Origin: Clostridia bacterium
Lineage (GTDB): Bacteria > Bacillota > Clostridia > Oscillospirales > CAG-272
NCBI GenBank assembly: GCA_017466495.1
Contig: JAFTUB010000208.1
Coordinates: 1 to 8,432 of the forward strand
DNA: 8,432 nucleotides
Reading direction: 5' to 3'
How positions within the stretch are numbered: the stretch's first letter is position 1; every line of letters starts with the position of its first letter. Below are positions 1 through 6,219 of the stretch, one piece after another. The position numbers were made by a program, and so were the translations under genes. The notes below the pieces were generated by a model. It had not been told where the DNA came from, did not search any database, and worked only from the letters and a program-made list of their open reading frames with translations.

Positions 1-642
1 ACGGTTCAGCTTTTTGTTTGCCAGGTGCTGACAATGCCGTTTCTTTTCCTCGCCCTCCAAGCACCAGCAAAGCATCTCGTCTCTTTTCTCCTCATCCTCC
101 TCCAACAAAGCATACTTCTTCGCTTCCTCTTTTCGCTGGTTACAGCTAAGCGCAAGAACAATGCCGAATAATGCCTTGGCATATAATTTGGAATCCTTCG
201 TGTGATCGAGAACGGTCTTATAATGCTTTGCGGAGCTGTCAAGCAAGCGGGAATATTCGTCGTCATCCGCCATCGGAATGGCGACGTAATACTCCGCTGA
301 TGCTAACCATTCCACATATTCCATGTTCCCGGGATATTCGGCTACTGCACGCAGGGCAATTTGATAGTTTTTCTCTTTGTCGTCGTGTTTCCAATATTCA
401 TGAAAGGCTTCGTCAAATTCTGCTTTGCGCAAGTCCTTTTGATAGGTTTCCATTCCCAGCAGATAATCGGTGGTGACGTTGAACAGGTTGGCAAGGGGCG
501 GAAGAAGGGAAATGTCGGGCATTGCTGCATCGGTTTCCCAACGGCTCACCGCCTGCGGGGAAATCGAAAGAAGCTCCGCAAGCTTTTCTTGTGTCATATT
601 CGTATTCCGCCGAAGCGATTTTATGATTTGCCCAAATGTCAT
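1..642 (-). CDS. XRE/HTH_3-family transcriptional regulator, C-terminus cut by the window edge
   Basis: A minus-strand frame starts at ATG 642-640 and stays open for 214 codons to base 1, so the C-terminus is missing. The start follows AGGAGA (652-657) by 9 bases. Residues about 4-62 are a lambda-repressor-like helix-turn-helix: the start MTFGQIIKSLRRNTNMTQEK, then LAELLSISPQAVSRWE, MPDISLLPPLANLFNVTTDYLLG. This is the standard HTH_3 pattern for binding a DNA operator. Residues after about 65 are charged, with many Tyr, Glu and Lys and repeated helical stretches (EYPGNMEYVEWLASAEYYVA, KDSKLYAKALFGIVLALS), resembling the TPR-like C-terminal halves seen in many Firmicutes regulators of this kind; that part is inferred. 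It has its own promoter and is separated from the upstream sigma gene by a terminator. No target is visible; autoregulation is possible but not shown. Confidence 0.9.
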   Translation of the reverse strand, partial: MTFGQIIKSLRRNTNMTQEKLAELLSISPQAVSRWETDAAMPDISLLPPLANLFNVTTDYLLGMETYQKDLRKAEFDEAFHEYWKHDDKEKNYQIALRAVAEYPGNMEYVEWLASAEYYVAIPMADDDEYSRLLDSSAKHYKTVLDHTKDSKLYAKALFGIVLALSCNQRKEEAKKYALLEEDEEKRDEMLCWCLEGEEKKRHCQHLANKKLNR

Positions 643-687
643 ATGAATTATTCTCCTAAATAGATTACTTGACCGGCCGATGATTAT

Positions 688-715
688 ATTATACCATTTT
701 TGTGCGATCTGTCCA
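688..715 (-). promoter_or_regulatory. Sigma-A-type promoter of the XRE regulator
   Basis: Read on the minus strand: -35 TGGACA (715-710), a 16-base spacer, and a perfect -10 TATAAT (693-688). It lies 46 bases before the regulator's ATG. A CGGCCG palindrome at 674-679 sits just downstream, where an operator could lie, but nothing more supports that. Confidence 0.7.
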
Positions 716-762
716 CCTCCCGCTGATTGAGAGTGGGTAAATTGAAAATTGAGAGAGAAAAG

Positions 763-796
763 ATCGGTGCACCTGCCAGGGGGCAGATGCACCGAT
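763..796 (-). terminator. Rho-independent terminator after the sigma/membrane gene
   Basis: ATCGGTGCA (763-771) pairs with TGCACCGAT (788-796), then one C-A mismatch, then CTGCC (773-777) pairs with GGCAG (782-786), closing on the 4-base loop AGGG. On the minus strand it is followed by CTTTTCTCTC. It starts 19 bases beyond the stop codon at 815-817 and separates this gene from the XRE regulator. The plus-strand flank is also T-rich (TACTTTATTT) but no plus-strand gene lies upstream. Confidence 0.88.
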
Positions 797-814
797 GTAC
801 TTTATTTGCAGAAA

Positions 815-1849
815 TCAGGGCGCGGTGTTCTGATTTGCCCAGGTGTATGTGCCGGTATTGATGACACCAAACTTCTCTGCATCTCTCCGGCTTTCCTGGG
901 ATGCGGGGTAGAACAGCACGGTGTCTTCCCGGGTAAGTACCAATTTAGCTTCCCCCACCATGGCGGGATAAGGTCCGCAGAAGATCAATCGCTCAAGGGC
1001 GGGGCAGCCCGAGAAAGCGGTAGCATCAAACTCTTTTAACAGAATGGGAAGAAAATATTCGGTGATCTTGGGATTGTCGGCCAAAACAGCGGCGGGCAGC
1101 GTTTGGATATGATCAGACAAGCGAACCGAGAGCAGCTCGGGTATCCCCGCCAGCGCGTGCTCCTCCAGCGAGGGTTTATCGGTGATGATTTTTTCCAGCA
1201 TGATGCCATCCGCCCCCACCGAATAAGTGAAGGGAGAAACTTCGGCCGGCACAGGGGACGCCTCAGTGGTTGTCTCAGTGGTTTGCGCGTCTGCGACGGG
1301 ATCGTTTGTATCTGCCGGAGGAGGATCTTTGTGCTGAAGATAACCGATTCCCAGCATTGCGGTCATCAGCACAAGAATAATCAAAACAAAGGGGATAATG
1401 GCGGCGGGGGAAAATTTCAGCAGATACTTGCGCTGCAGAACCGAGCGCAATTTATTGCGCTTCGGCGTTTCCTCATCTTCTTCGGGGACGGCGATGAAGG
1501 AGACAGATTCGGGGTTGATGGTTTGGCCTATGCTGAGCGCGCCGAGAACGGTGGTGAAGATTTTTGCCGATTCGGCAGCGGACAGTGTGAGCGGAATCCC
1601 CGGCAGAGCCATCAGTGCGGCAATCCCCAGGACAACGGGCGGCAGGTACAGCTTGTCTCCGGTGCGGCGCTCCTCCTCCTCGATGGCGCGGCGCAGGGGG
1701 GGCCGTGCATAGAACAGACGGCTTTTGATGGTGTTGACCGAGCAGTTTTCCAGAGCGGCGGCCTGTCCTACCGACAGCTGATGGAAATATACATAATTCA
1801 CCGCACGCTGCTGCGGTTCAGGCAGGAGATGTATGATTCGCTGAACCAC
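815..1849 (-). CDS. ECF sigma region 4 + transmembrane segment + extracytoplasmic LRR-like domain (3' part of a frameshifted sigma gene)
   Basis: This is the downstream half of the gene that starts at 2205. The frame is open from 1903 and blocked upstream by TGA 1906-1904. GTG 1849 is the first usual start, but it has no ribosome binding site and lies inside sigma region 4, so independent translation is doubtful. Counting from 1849, residues 1-60 are sigma-70 region 4 (LLPEPQQRAVNYVYF, LSVGQAAALENCSVNTIKSR). Residues 70-110 are moderately hydrophobic. A basic stretch (KRNKLRSVLQRKYLLK) precedes a clear membrane helix at about 147-171 (PFVLIILVLMTAMLGIGYL), which predicts an inside N-terminus. 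A Pro/Thr-rich linker (175-205) leads to a domain at about 215-300 with BspA/LRR_5-like spacing (LSVRLSDHIQTLPAAVL, FDATAFSGCPALERLIF). The likely role is a membrane-tethered sigma factor whose outside domain senses something. The signal and regulon are unknown. Confidence 0.82.
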   Translation of the reverse strand: MVQRIIHLLPEPQQRAVNYVYFHQLSVGQAAALENCSVNTIKSRLFYARPPLRRAIEEEERRTGDKLYLPPVVLGIAALMALPGIPLTLSAAESAKIFTTVLGALSIGQTINPESVSFIAVPEEDEETPKRNKLRSVLQRKYLLKFSPAAIIPFVLIILVLMTAMLGIGYLQHKDPPPADTNDPVADAQTTETTTEASPVPAEVSPFTYSVGADGIMLEKIITDKPSLEEHALAGIPELLSVRLSDHIQTLPAAVLADNPKITEYFLPILLKEFDATAFSGCPALERLIFCGPYPAMVGEAKLVLTREDTVLFYPASQESRRDAEKFGVINTGTYTWANQNTAP

Positions 1850-2205
1850 CGACTGCAGGGCTTCTTTTTGGTGCCACAGTTCAATGTCATCCTCCCCGGG
1901 GGCTCAGGAAAAAGCGGCGTGCTGAGCGTGCCCTCCGAATCCGTAAGATGATCGGTACAGACATTGTGGGTGATAACCGTAAGCCAGCGGATGAAGGAAT
2001 GGCTGTCGCGAAGGGTGGGCAAATGGCGGAAAACGCGGATGTACACCTCGGACACAACATCCTTGGCCTCTTCGGTGTTTTTGATAGAGGCACAGGCGAT
2101 ATTGTATACCATGGAATGGGTTTCCTTGAAAATTTTCGCAAATGCATCTTCGTCCCCAAGCTTAGCTTTTTCGATGTAGTCAATGAGATAATCGGGCTGC
2201 TGCAA
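1798..2205 (-). CDS. ECF RNA polymerase sigma factor, region 2 part (5' part of a frameshifted gene)
   Basis: The start is TTG 2205-2203, 7 bases after AAAGGAGG (2220-2213). An in-frame ATG at 2259 would put that ribosome binding site inside the protein, so TTG is preferred. Residues about 15-90 are sigma-70 region 2: YIEKAKLGDEDAFAKIFKET, YNIACASI, EEAKDVVSEVYIRVFRHL, SFIRWLTVITHNVCTDHL, which bind core polymerase and the -10 element. Sigma-like sequence stops near residue 103 (FPEPPG) at a C5G4 run. The read frame then gives unrelated residues up to TGA 1800-1798, while the -1 frame continues with EDDIELWHQKEALQSVVQRI and region 4. One extra C or G would give an intact 463-residue protein ending at 815. 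The gene has its own promoter and lies divergent to the dehydrogenase operon. Confidence 0.85.
   Translation of the reverse strand: MQQPDYLIDYIEKAKLGDEDAFAKIFKETHSMVYNIACASIKNTEEAKDVVSEVYIRVFRHLPTLRDSHSFIRWLTVITHNVCTDHLTDSEGTLSTPLFPEPPGRMTLNCGTKKKPCSRWFSESYISCLNRSSVR
1894..1902 (-). other. Frame break at a C5G4 run inside the sigma gene
   Basis: The minus strand reads CCCCCGGGG. The upstream frame reads GAG CCC CCG GGG AGG (EPPGR). The frame that encodes sigma region 4 reads CCC GGG GAG GAT GAC (PGEDD), which is -1 to it. Bases 1900-1894 form CCCGGGG, which formally fits the X XXY YYZ slippery pattern. A missing base in the C or G run explains the break equally well. The surrounding sequence is palindromic (CTCCCCGGGGG on the plus strand), a context prone to sequencing and assembly errors. 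I see no Shine-Dalgarno-like element 10-14 bases upstream and no strong stem just downstream. Confidence 0.85.
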
Positions 2206-2265
2206 TGAAAAACCTCCTTTGAGACCGTGTACAAGGGATTGAAATCCATGTCGGAACATACAGTT

Positions 2266-2294
2266 TTTATAGCATAGGCAACGGAAATATTCAA
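2266..2294 (-). promoter_or_regulatory. Sigma-A-type promoter of the ECF sigma gene
   Basis: On the minus strand: -35 TTGAAT (2294-2289), a 17-base spacer, and -10 TATAAA (2271-2266). It predicts a leader of roughly 55 bases before the TTG start at 2205. This is a housekeeping-type promoter; I did not recognise an ECF-type self-promoter (AAC at -35) in the region. Confidence 0.68.
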
Positions 2295-2382
2295 GAAAAC
2301 AATTTTCTGAAAAAAACCAAACTCGACAAAAGGGAGTCCGTGGACGAAATCCGCAATTTTTCAGGGAATTTTGCCGGAGGAA

Positions 2383-2411
2383 TTGATTTTTGGCGGGGAA
2401 TATGGTAAACT
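2383..2411 (+). promoter_or_regulatory. Sigma-A-type promoter of the dehydrogenase-araD operon
   Basis: -35 TTGATT (2383-2388), a 17-base spacer and -10 TAAACT (2406-2411), with a TG one base before the -10 (extended -10). The start codon follows 48 bases later. The 254-base divergent region 2206-2459 holds this and the sigma gene promoter. An imperfect inverted repeat (TTCAAGAAAA / TTTTCTGAA, 2290-2311) overlaps the sigma gene's -35 and extends upstream of it. No clear CcpA or AraR operator was seen. Confidence 0.6.
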
Positions 2412-2459
2412 ATCGGTATATGGCCGTCACGGCGGCTGTTTTGTTGAGGAGATGAAACC

Positions 2460-3572
2460 ATGAAATTTGATTTTTCCTTTCCCACACGCTTGATTTCCGG
2501 TGAGGGTTGTTTGGCGAAAAACCGGGCCCTCCTGGCTCGGGGCAAACACGCCTTTGTGGTTACCGGGCGCACCAGCGCACGCCGCGCAGGTGTGTTGGAT
2601 GACCTTCTTCCGCTCCTTGAGGAGCAGGGGATTGCATACACCCTCTTTTCGGAGATTACCGAAAATCCCCCCATCCTGACCTGCCATGCCGGCGGACAGG
2701 CTGCCCACGCTGAGGGAGCGGATTTTGTCATCGGCATCGGCGGCGGGTCCCCGTTGGATGCGGCCAAGGCCATCGCGGCCTATGCGGCTAATCCCGGAAT
2801 TGCGCCTACTGATATCTATGATCCCGAAAAGCGGGTCAATCCCTCGCTGCCCCTGCTGGCTATTCCCACCACCGCAGGAACCGGCTCCGAGGCCAACGCC
2901 TACAGCGTGCTGACCCTGGCCGACGGACGGCAGAAGAAAACCTTTACCGCCCCCGATTCCTGGCCCTGCATCAGCTTCCTGGATCCCCGCTATCTGACCA
3001 GTATGCCTGCGCCCATGATGGTGAGCTGCGCACTGGATGCTTTTGCCCATGCCATTGAGTCCTATCTGTCCCCCAAGTCCACCGTCCTCTCGGAGCAGCT
3101 TGCCCTGTGGGCGGCCGGGCAGATCTGGCCCATCCTTGCTGCTGAGCCGGACGCTTATACCGCCGAACAGCGGGAAGCACTTCTGTACGCCGCCACCGCA
3201 GCCGGCATAGCCATCAGCATCACGGGAACGGGCTTCCCCCATCCCCTGGGCTACAGCCTGACGCTGCTGGACGGCATTCCTCACGGCCGCGCCTGCGCCG
3301 TGTTTGACGGAGATTACATCACCTATAATTCCCGCACCGAAGTGGGAGCGGCGCGGCTGGTAGCTTTTGCTGCCGCGGCGGGAACCGATCCTGATACCCT
3401 TGCCCGTGAGCTTCCCCGCCTGTCAGCGGTGTCCTTCCGCTTCACGGAAGAGGAGATTGCCGAGCGGGTAGAACTGATCGCGGGAGCCAAGAACTACACC
3501 AATTCCCCCTATGTGCTCTCCCGCGAAGAGATTTACACCATCTACCGAAGCCATTTTGCAGAAACGAAATAA
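2460..3572 (+). CDS. Iron-dependent (type III) alcohol dehydrogenase
   Basis: A 370-residue cytoplasmic NAD(P)-dependent dehydrogenase of the Fe-ADH family; members reduce aldehydes to alcohols or the reverse. The start ATG lies 8 bases after GAGGAG (2446-2451). The N-terminal Rossmann-like half carries the family's nucleotide-binding motif GGGSPLDAAK (94-103) and IPTTAGTGSEAN (135-146). The C-terminal half keeps all four expected metal ligands: D193 and H197 (DAFAHAIESY), H261 (FPHPLGY) and H275 (IPHG). It is slightly shorter than the typical 380-390 residues but looks complete. The araD gene begins 12 bases after its stop, so the two are very likely co-transcribed. By analogy with the FucA/FucO pair, it might reduce an aldehyde from sugar breakdown, or oxidise a sugar alcohol. 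Its substrate cannot be read from the sequence. Confidence 0.93.
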   Translation: MKFDFSFPTRLISGEGCLAKNRALLARGKHAFVVTGRTSARRAGVLDDLLPLLEEQGIAYTLFSEITENPPILTCHAGGQAAHAEGADFVIGIGGGSPLDAAKAIAAYAANPGIAPTDIYDPEKRVNPSLPLLAIPTTAGTGSEANAYSVLTLADGRQKKTFTAPDSWPCISFLDPRYLTSMPAPMMVSCALDAFAHAIESYLSPKSTVLSEQLALWAAGQIWPILAAEPDAYTAEQREALLYAATAAGIAISITGTGFPHPLGYSLTLLDGIPHGRACAVFDGDYITYNSRTEVGAARLVAFAAAAGTDPDTLARELPRLSAVSFRFTEEEIAERVELIAGAKNYTNSPYVLSREEIYTIYRSHFAETK

Positions 3573-3584
3573 GGAGATACTGTC

Positions 3585-4298
3585 ATGCTGGAGCAACTGA
3601 AAAAAGAAGTTTTTGAGGCCAATCTGATGTTGGTCAAGTACAATCTTGTCCTCTTCACCTGGGGCAATGTCAGCGGAATCGATCGCGAAAGCGGCCTTGT
3701 GGTGATCAAGCCCTCCGGGGTGGAGTATGATTCGCTTTCCCCCCTGGATCTTCCTGTCCTGGATCTGGACGGCAATGTGGTGGAGGGAAAGTACAATCCT
3801 TCTTCCGACACCCCTACCCACCTGGAGCTGTACAAAGCCTTCCCGAACATCGGCGGTATCACCCATACCCATTCCACCTTTGCCACCGCTTATGCCCAGG
3901 CAGGACGTGAAATCAAGCCCTACGGCACTACCCACGCCGACTATTATGACGGCATCATCCCCTGCACCCGAAAGATGACCCGCGAGGAGATCGAGAGCGA
4001 GTACGAAAAGAACACCGGCCTGGTGATTGCCGAGACCTTTGCCGACATTGATCCCGATCGGATGCCGGCGGTGCTGGTGCATTCCCATGCTCCCTTCACC
4101 TGGGGGAAGAATGCAAAGAAGTCGGTGGAATCCTCGGTTATTCTGGAGGAGGTAGCACGGATGGCCCAGTACACCGAGCTGCTTCAGCTGGTGGACGGTA
4201 TTCAGGGCGGCGTGCAGATGCAGAGCGATCTGCTCCGCAAGCATTTTGACCGCAAGCACGGCCCCGGCGCCTACTACGGACAGGGCGGGGAGCATTGA
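3585..4298 (+). CDS. araD: L-ribulose-5-phosphate 4-epimerase (class II aldolase/adducin family)
   Basis: A 237-residue cytoplasmic zinc enzyme that interconverts L-ribulose 5-phosphate and D-xylulose 5-phosphate, linking L-arabinose use to the pentose phosphate pathway. The ribosome binding site AAGGAG (3571-3576) overlaps the upstream stop codon. From memory it aligns with E. coli AraD almost end to end: EANLMLVKYN, FTWGNVSGIDRESG, VIKPSGVEYD, SSDTPTHLELYKAFPNIGGI, GTTHADYYDGIIPCTRKMT, VLVHSHAPFTWGKNA, AYYGQ. Expected residues are present: D75, H94, H96 and H168 for zinc, D119 for catalysis, and the Y230-Y231 pair near the end. The match to these motifs favours epimerase over fuculose-phosphate aldolase. 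No araA, araB or transporter is in view, so the source of its substrate is unknown. A strong terminator follows directly. Confidence 0.94.
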   Translation: MLEQLKKEVFEANLMLVKYNLVLFTWGNVSGIDRESGLVVIKPSGVEYDSLSPLDLPVLDLDGNVVEGKYNPSSDTPTHLELYKAFPNIGGITHTHSTFATAYAQAGREIKPYGTTHADYYDGIIPCTRKMTREEIESEYEKNTGLVIAETFADIDPDRMPAVLVHSHAPFTWGKNAKKSVESSVILEEVARMAQYTELLQLVDGIQGGVQMQSDLLRKHFDRKHGPGAYYGQGGEH

Positions 4299-4305
4299 GA
4301 AAAAG

Positions 4306-4343
4306 CAGGAACCGCAGATTGATTTTCTGCGGTTCCTGTTTTT
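4306..4343 (+). terminator. Bidirectional rho-independent terminator between araD and the SGNH hydrolase gene
   Basis: CAGGAACCGCAGA (4306-4318) pairs perfectly over 13 bases with TCTGCGGTTCCTG (4326-4338), with a 7-base loop, followed by TTTTT (4339-4343). The other strand reads the same stem followed by CTTTTTCTC, so it can also end the minus-strand transcript whose last stop codon is at 4426. The remaining 4344-4425 shows no gene. Confidence 0.93.
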
Positions 4344-4425
4344 CGTGGGGCAGACCTTCCCTGTGTATGGAAATGAAATATTGTGTACGGAGCATGGGGA
4401 GAACAACTCCCGCTGGGACTTTGGG

Positions 4426-5064
4426 TCAGTTCCCCTGCAGGCAGTCTGAAACTTGCTCGCAGATTTGCTTCATGCCCAATACGGTCGGATGTCCTTTTTC
4501 TTTTTCAATCTCTTTCAGCACCAAGCACTCGACATCAATTTTTTCGCAGGCTTCAATGAATCCGCTTGTGATTTCCGGTTTTAGGTCGGTGTTTACCATG
4601 CAGATCACCTTTCCGGCTGATGCCTTGGCGCGGCTTACAAGGTAGCAGAAGGCAGGCAGCACACATTTGAGATCGTCCTCAGTCCAATCGGCGTACTTGG
4701 TCTCTCCCACCGGTGCATTGATCCAGGAGTCATTGGTGCCTCCGAAGATGAACAGAGTGTCAATCTTGTTCTCGGTGAAGAAGTTTTCGGCAATATAGCG
4801 GTCAATTCTGCGGATGAAGGAGGTTTCAACCGAAAAATTCTCTCTCACCGTGTTGCAGATGGTGGAGCCCGAATAACTGTCGTTGAGAATGAGGCTGAGG
4901 TTGTTTTCGGCCATCAATTGATGCCACCATGTTTTTTCTACGCCTTTCACAATGGGGGCCTCTTCTCTTGCATCACTATAGTAGGCGTAATAGCCTTCAG
5001 GGATGTATCCGCCATATGTGGAATAACTGTCGCCGATGATCATGACATTGTTTTTCTTTTCCAT
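4426..5064 (-). CDS. SGNH/GDSL-family hydrolase (esterase/lipase-like)
   Basis: A 212-residue protein with the SGNH hydrolase blocks in order: GDSYS (11-15, nucleophile S13), SGST (66-69, oxyanion glycine), GGTND (108-112, oxyanion N111) and GHPT (191-194, catalytic H192). The usual acidic residue three before the histidine is Glu (E189) here instead of Asp. There is no signal peptide or membrane segment, so it should act in the cytoplasm on an ester; the substrate is unknown and family members vary widely. Start ATG 5064-5062 has a weak AAGGGA site. It begins 30 bases after the mnmA stop with no terminator between, so it probably rides on the mnmA transcript; the functional link, if any, is unclear. 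Confidence 0.87.
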   Translation of the reverse strand: MEKKNNVMIIGDSYSTYGGYIPEGYYAYYSDAREEAPIVKGVEKTWWHQLMAENNLSLILNDSYSGSTICNTVRENFSVETSFIRRIDRYIAENFFTENKIDTLFIFGGTNDSWINAPVGETKYADWTEDDLKCVLPAFCYLVSRAKASAGKVICMVNTDLKPEITSGFIEACEKIDVECLVLKEIEKEKGHPTVLGMKQICEQVSDCLQGN

Positions 5065-5094
5065 TTTCTGCTTATCCCTTCTGTCTTTTTGAAC

Positions 5095-6132
5095 TTATAA
5101 AATAATGCCCCCGCCTACAACATAGTCTCCGTCGTAGAGGACCACCGACTGTCCCGGAGCAATGGCGCGCTGTGCCTCGTCGAAGGTGACACGGATGCGA
5201 TCCTCCCCGATCTGCTCCACCGTGGCAGGCTGCGCCGCCTGGGCGTAACGCACCTTGGCGGTGACCCGCAGGGGCTGTTCGATGCGATCAAAGGGGATGA
5301 AGTTGATCCCGTCTGCAGTAAGGGTTTGGGTGAAGAGCGAGGCGTTGTCGGACAGAATCACACTGTTTTCGGCGACATTTTTTTCGCAGACATAAAGGGG
5401 GGCAGGGAGAGCAAGGCCGAGCCCCTTCCGCTGACCCACGGTGTAGTGAATCAGTCCCCGATGGCGGCCCAGTACCTGCCCGTCGATGGTACGGAAATCC
5501 CCCGCGGGATATGCGCCGCCGTGGGCGCGCTCAAGGAATCCGCCGTAGTCCCCGTCGGGAATGAAGCAGATATCCTGGCTGTCCCGCTTGCGGGCGTTGG
5601 TAAAGCCGGCTTCGGCTGCCAGTTCCCGCACCTCCGTCTTAGAAAACTCGCCCAGGGGGAAACGGCTGCGGGAGAGCTGCGCCTGGGAGAGGGAATAGAG
5701 CATATAGCTTTGATCCTTGCTCAGATCGGCGGCACGGCGAAGCAGATATCGCCCACCGGGGGAGCGCTCCAACCGAGCGTAGTGGCCGGTTGCCACACTA
5801 TCCAGCCCGAGCGCCGCGGCACGGTCAAGGAGAAGGCCGAATTTGACGGTGCGGTTGCAGAGGACACAGGGATTGGGCGTTTTTCCGGCCTCGTAAGCTT
5901 CGATAAAGGGACGGATGACCAAACGGTAAAAATCCTCCCGCAGATCAAAGGTATGGTGGGGAATGCCCAGGCGGTCTGCCACAACACGGGCTTCTTCAGC
6001 CTCGATTTCGCCGCCTTCGCGCAGAACCAGAGTACCGCCCTCCACCGCATGACCGTCGCGACCGAGCAGGAGCGCGGTTACGGCACTGTCCACCCCGCCG
6101 CTCATGGCGGCGAGAAGCTTTTGTTTTTCCAT
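5095..6132 (-). CDS. mnmA: tRNA-specific 2-thiouridylase MnmA (TrmU)
   Basis: A 345-residue cytoplasmic enzyme that thiolates uridine 34 in the wobble position of tRNAs for Lys, Glu and Gln, using ATP and sulfur relayed from a cysteine desulfurase. ATG 6132 is chosen because AAAGGAGG (6147-6140) lies 7 bases before it; the open frame extends upstream to 6240 but without comparable signals. The PP-loop ATPase motif SGGVDS is at 11-16. The nucleophile cysteine is C92 in NPCVLCNR and the second catalytic cysteine is C189 in SQDICFI. Also seen are ATGHYARL, SKDQSYMLYSLS, HYTVGQRKGLGL and the C-terminal beta-barrel ending VVGGGII. The segment between the PP-loop and EEARVVADRLGIP is shorter than in E. 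coli MnmA. No desulfurase gene is adjacent. Confidence 0.96.
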   Translation of the reverse strand: MEKQKLLAAMSGGVDSAVTALLLGRDGHAVEGGTLVLREGGEIEAEEARVVADRLGIPHHTFDLREDFYRLVIRPFIEAYEAGKTPNPCVLCNRTVKFGLLLDRAAALGLDSVATGHYARLERSPGGRYLLRRAADLSKDQSYMLYSLSQAQLSRSRFPLGEFSKTEVRELAAEAGFTNARKRDSQDICFIPDGDYGGFLERAHGGAYPAGDFRTIDGQVLGRHRGLIHYTVGQRKGLGLALPAPLYVCEKNVAENSVILSDNASLFTQTLTADGINFIPFDRIEQPLRVTAKVRYAQAAQPATVEQIGEDRIRVTFDEAQRAIAPGQSVVLYDGDYVVGGGIIL

Positions 6133-6190
6133 GGTAGATCCTCCTTTCCCGCAAAATGCCGGGGAATGGGGCAGAGAATGGGGATTGCCC

Positions 6191-6219
6191 TTGCAATTCA
6201 CTGCCAAACGAGATATAAT
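6191..6219 (+). promoter_or_regulatory. Sigma-A-type promoter of the GNAT gene
   Basis: -35 TTGCAA (6191-6196), a 17-base spacer and a perfect -10 TATAAT (6214-6219), 32 bases before the start codon at 6252. Confidence 0.72.

Noticed and set aside
1103..1951. A 282-codon plus-strand open frame opposite the sigma/membrane gene
   Set aside because: It is Gly/Gln/Arg-rich without a domain and is explained by the sigma and LRR coding on the other strand. It was considered as evidence against the frameshift reading but does not account for the region 4 motifs.
2206..2259. An ATG start at 2259 for the sigma factor
   Set aside because: The strong AAAGGAGG at 2213-2220 is placed ideally for the TTG at 2205, and the extra 18 residues would be unlike any sigma N-terminus.
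2351..2379. A possible operator: CCGCAATTTT...AATTTTGCCGG in the divergent region
   Set aside because: The arms match only at their ends when folded, and it fits no CcpA or AraR consensus I know.
2427..3284. A 285-codon open frame on the minus strand opposite the dehydrogenase gene
   Set aside because: It is Gly/Arg/Gln-rich with no recognisable domain, lies fully antisense to a well-supported Fe-ADH and arises from the GC-rich codon use of that gene.
3423..4406. A 327-codon minus-strand open frame opposite araD
   Set aside because: AraD on the plus strand is certain from its motifs; the antisense product has no family features and crosses the terminator at 4306-4338.
4389..4440. A second hairpin beyond the terminator (GGGGAG ... 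TCCCC)
   Set aside because: The pairing is short and interrupted with no T run, and the 4306-4338 stem already serves as terminator.
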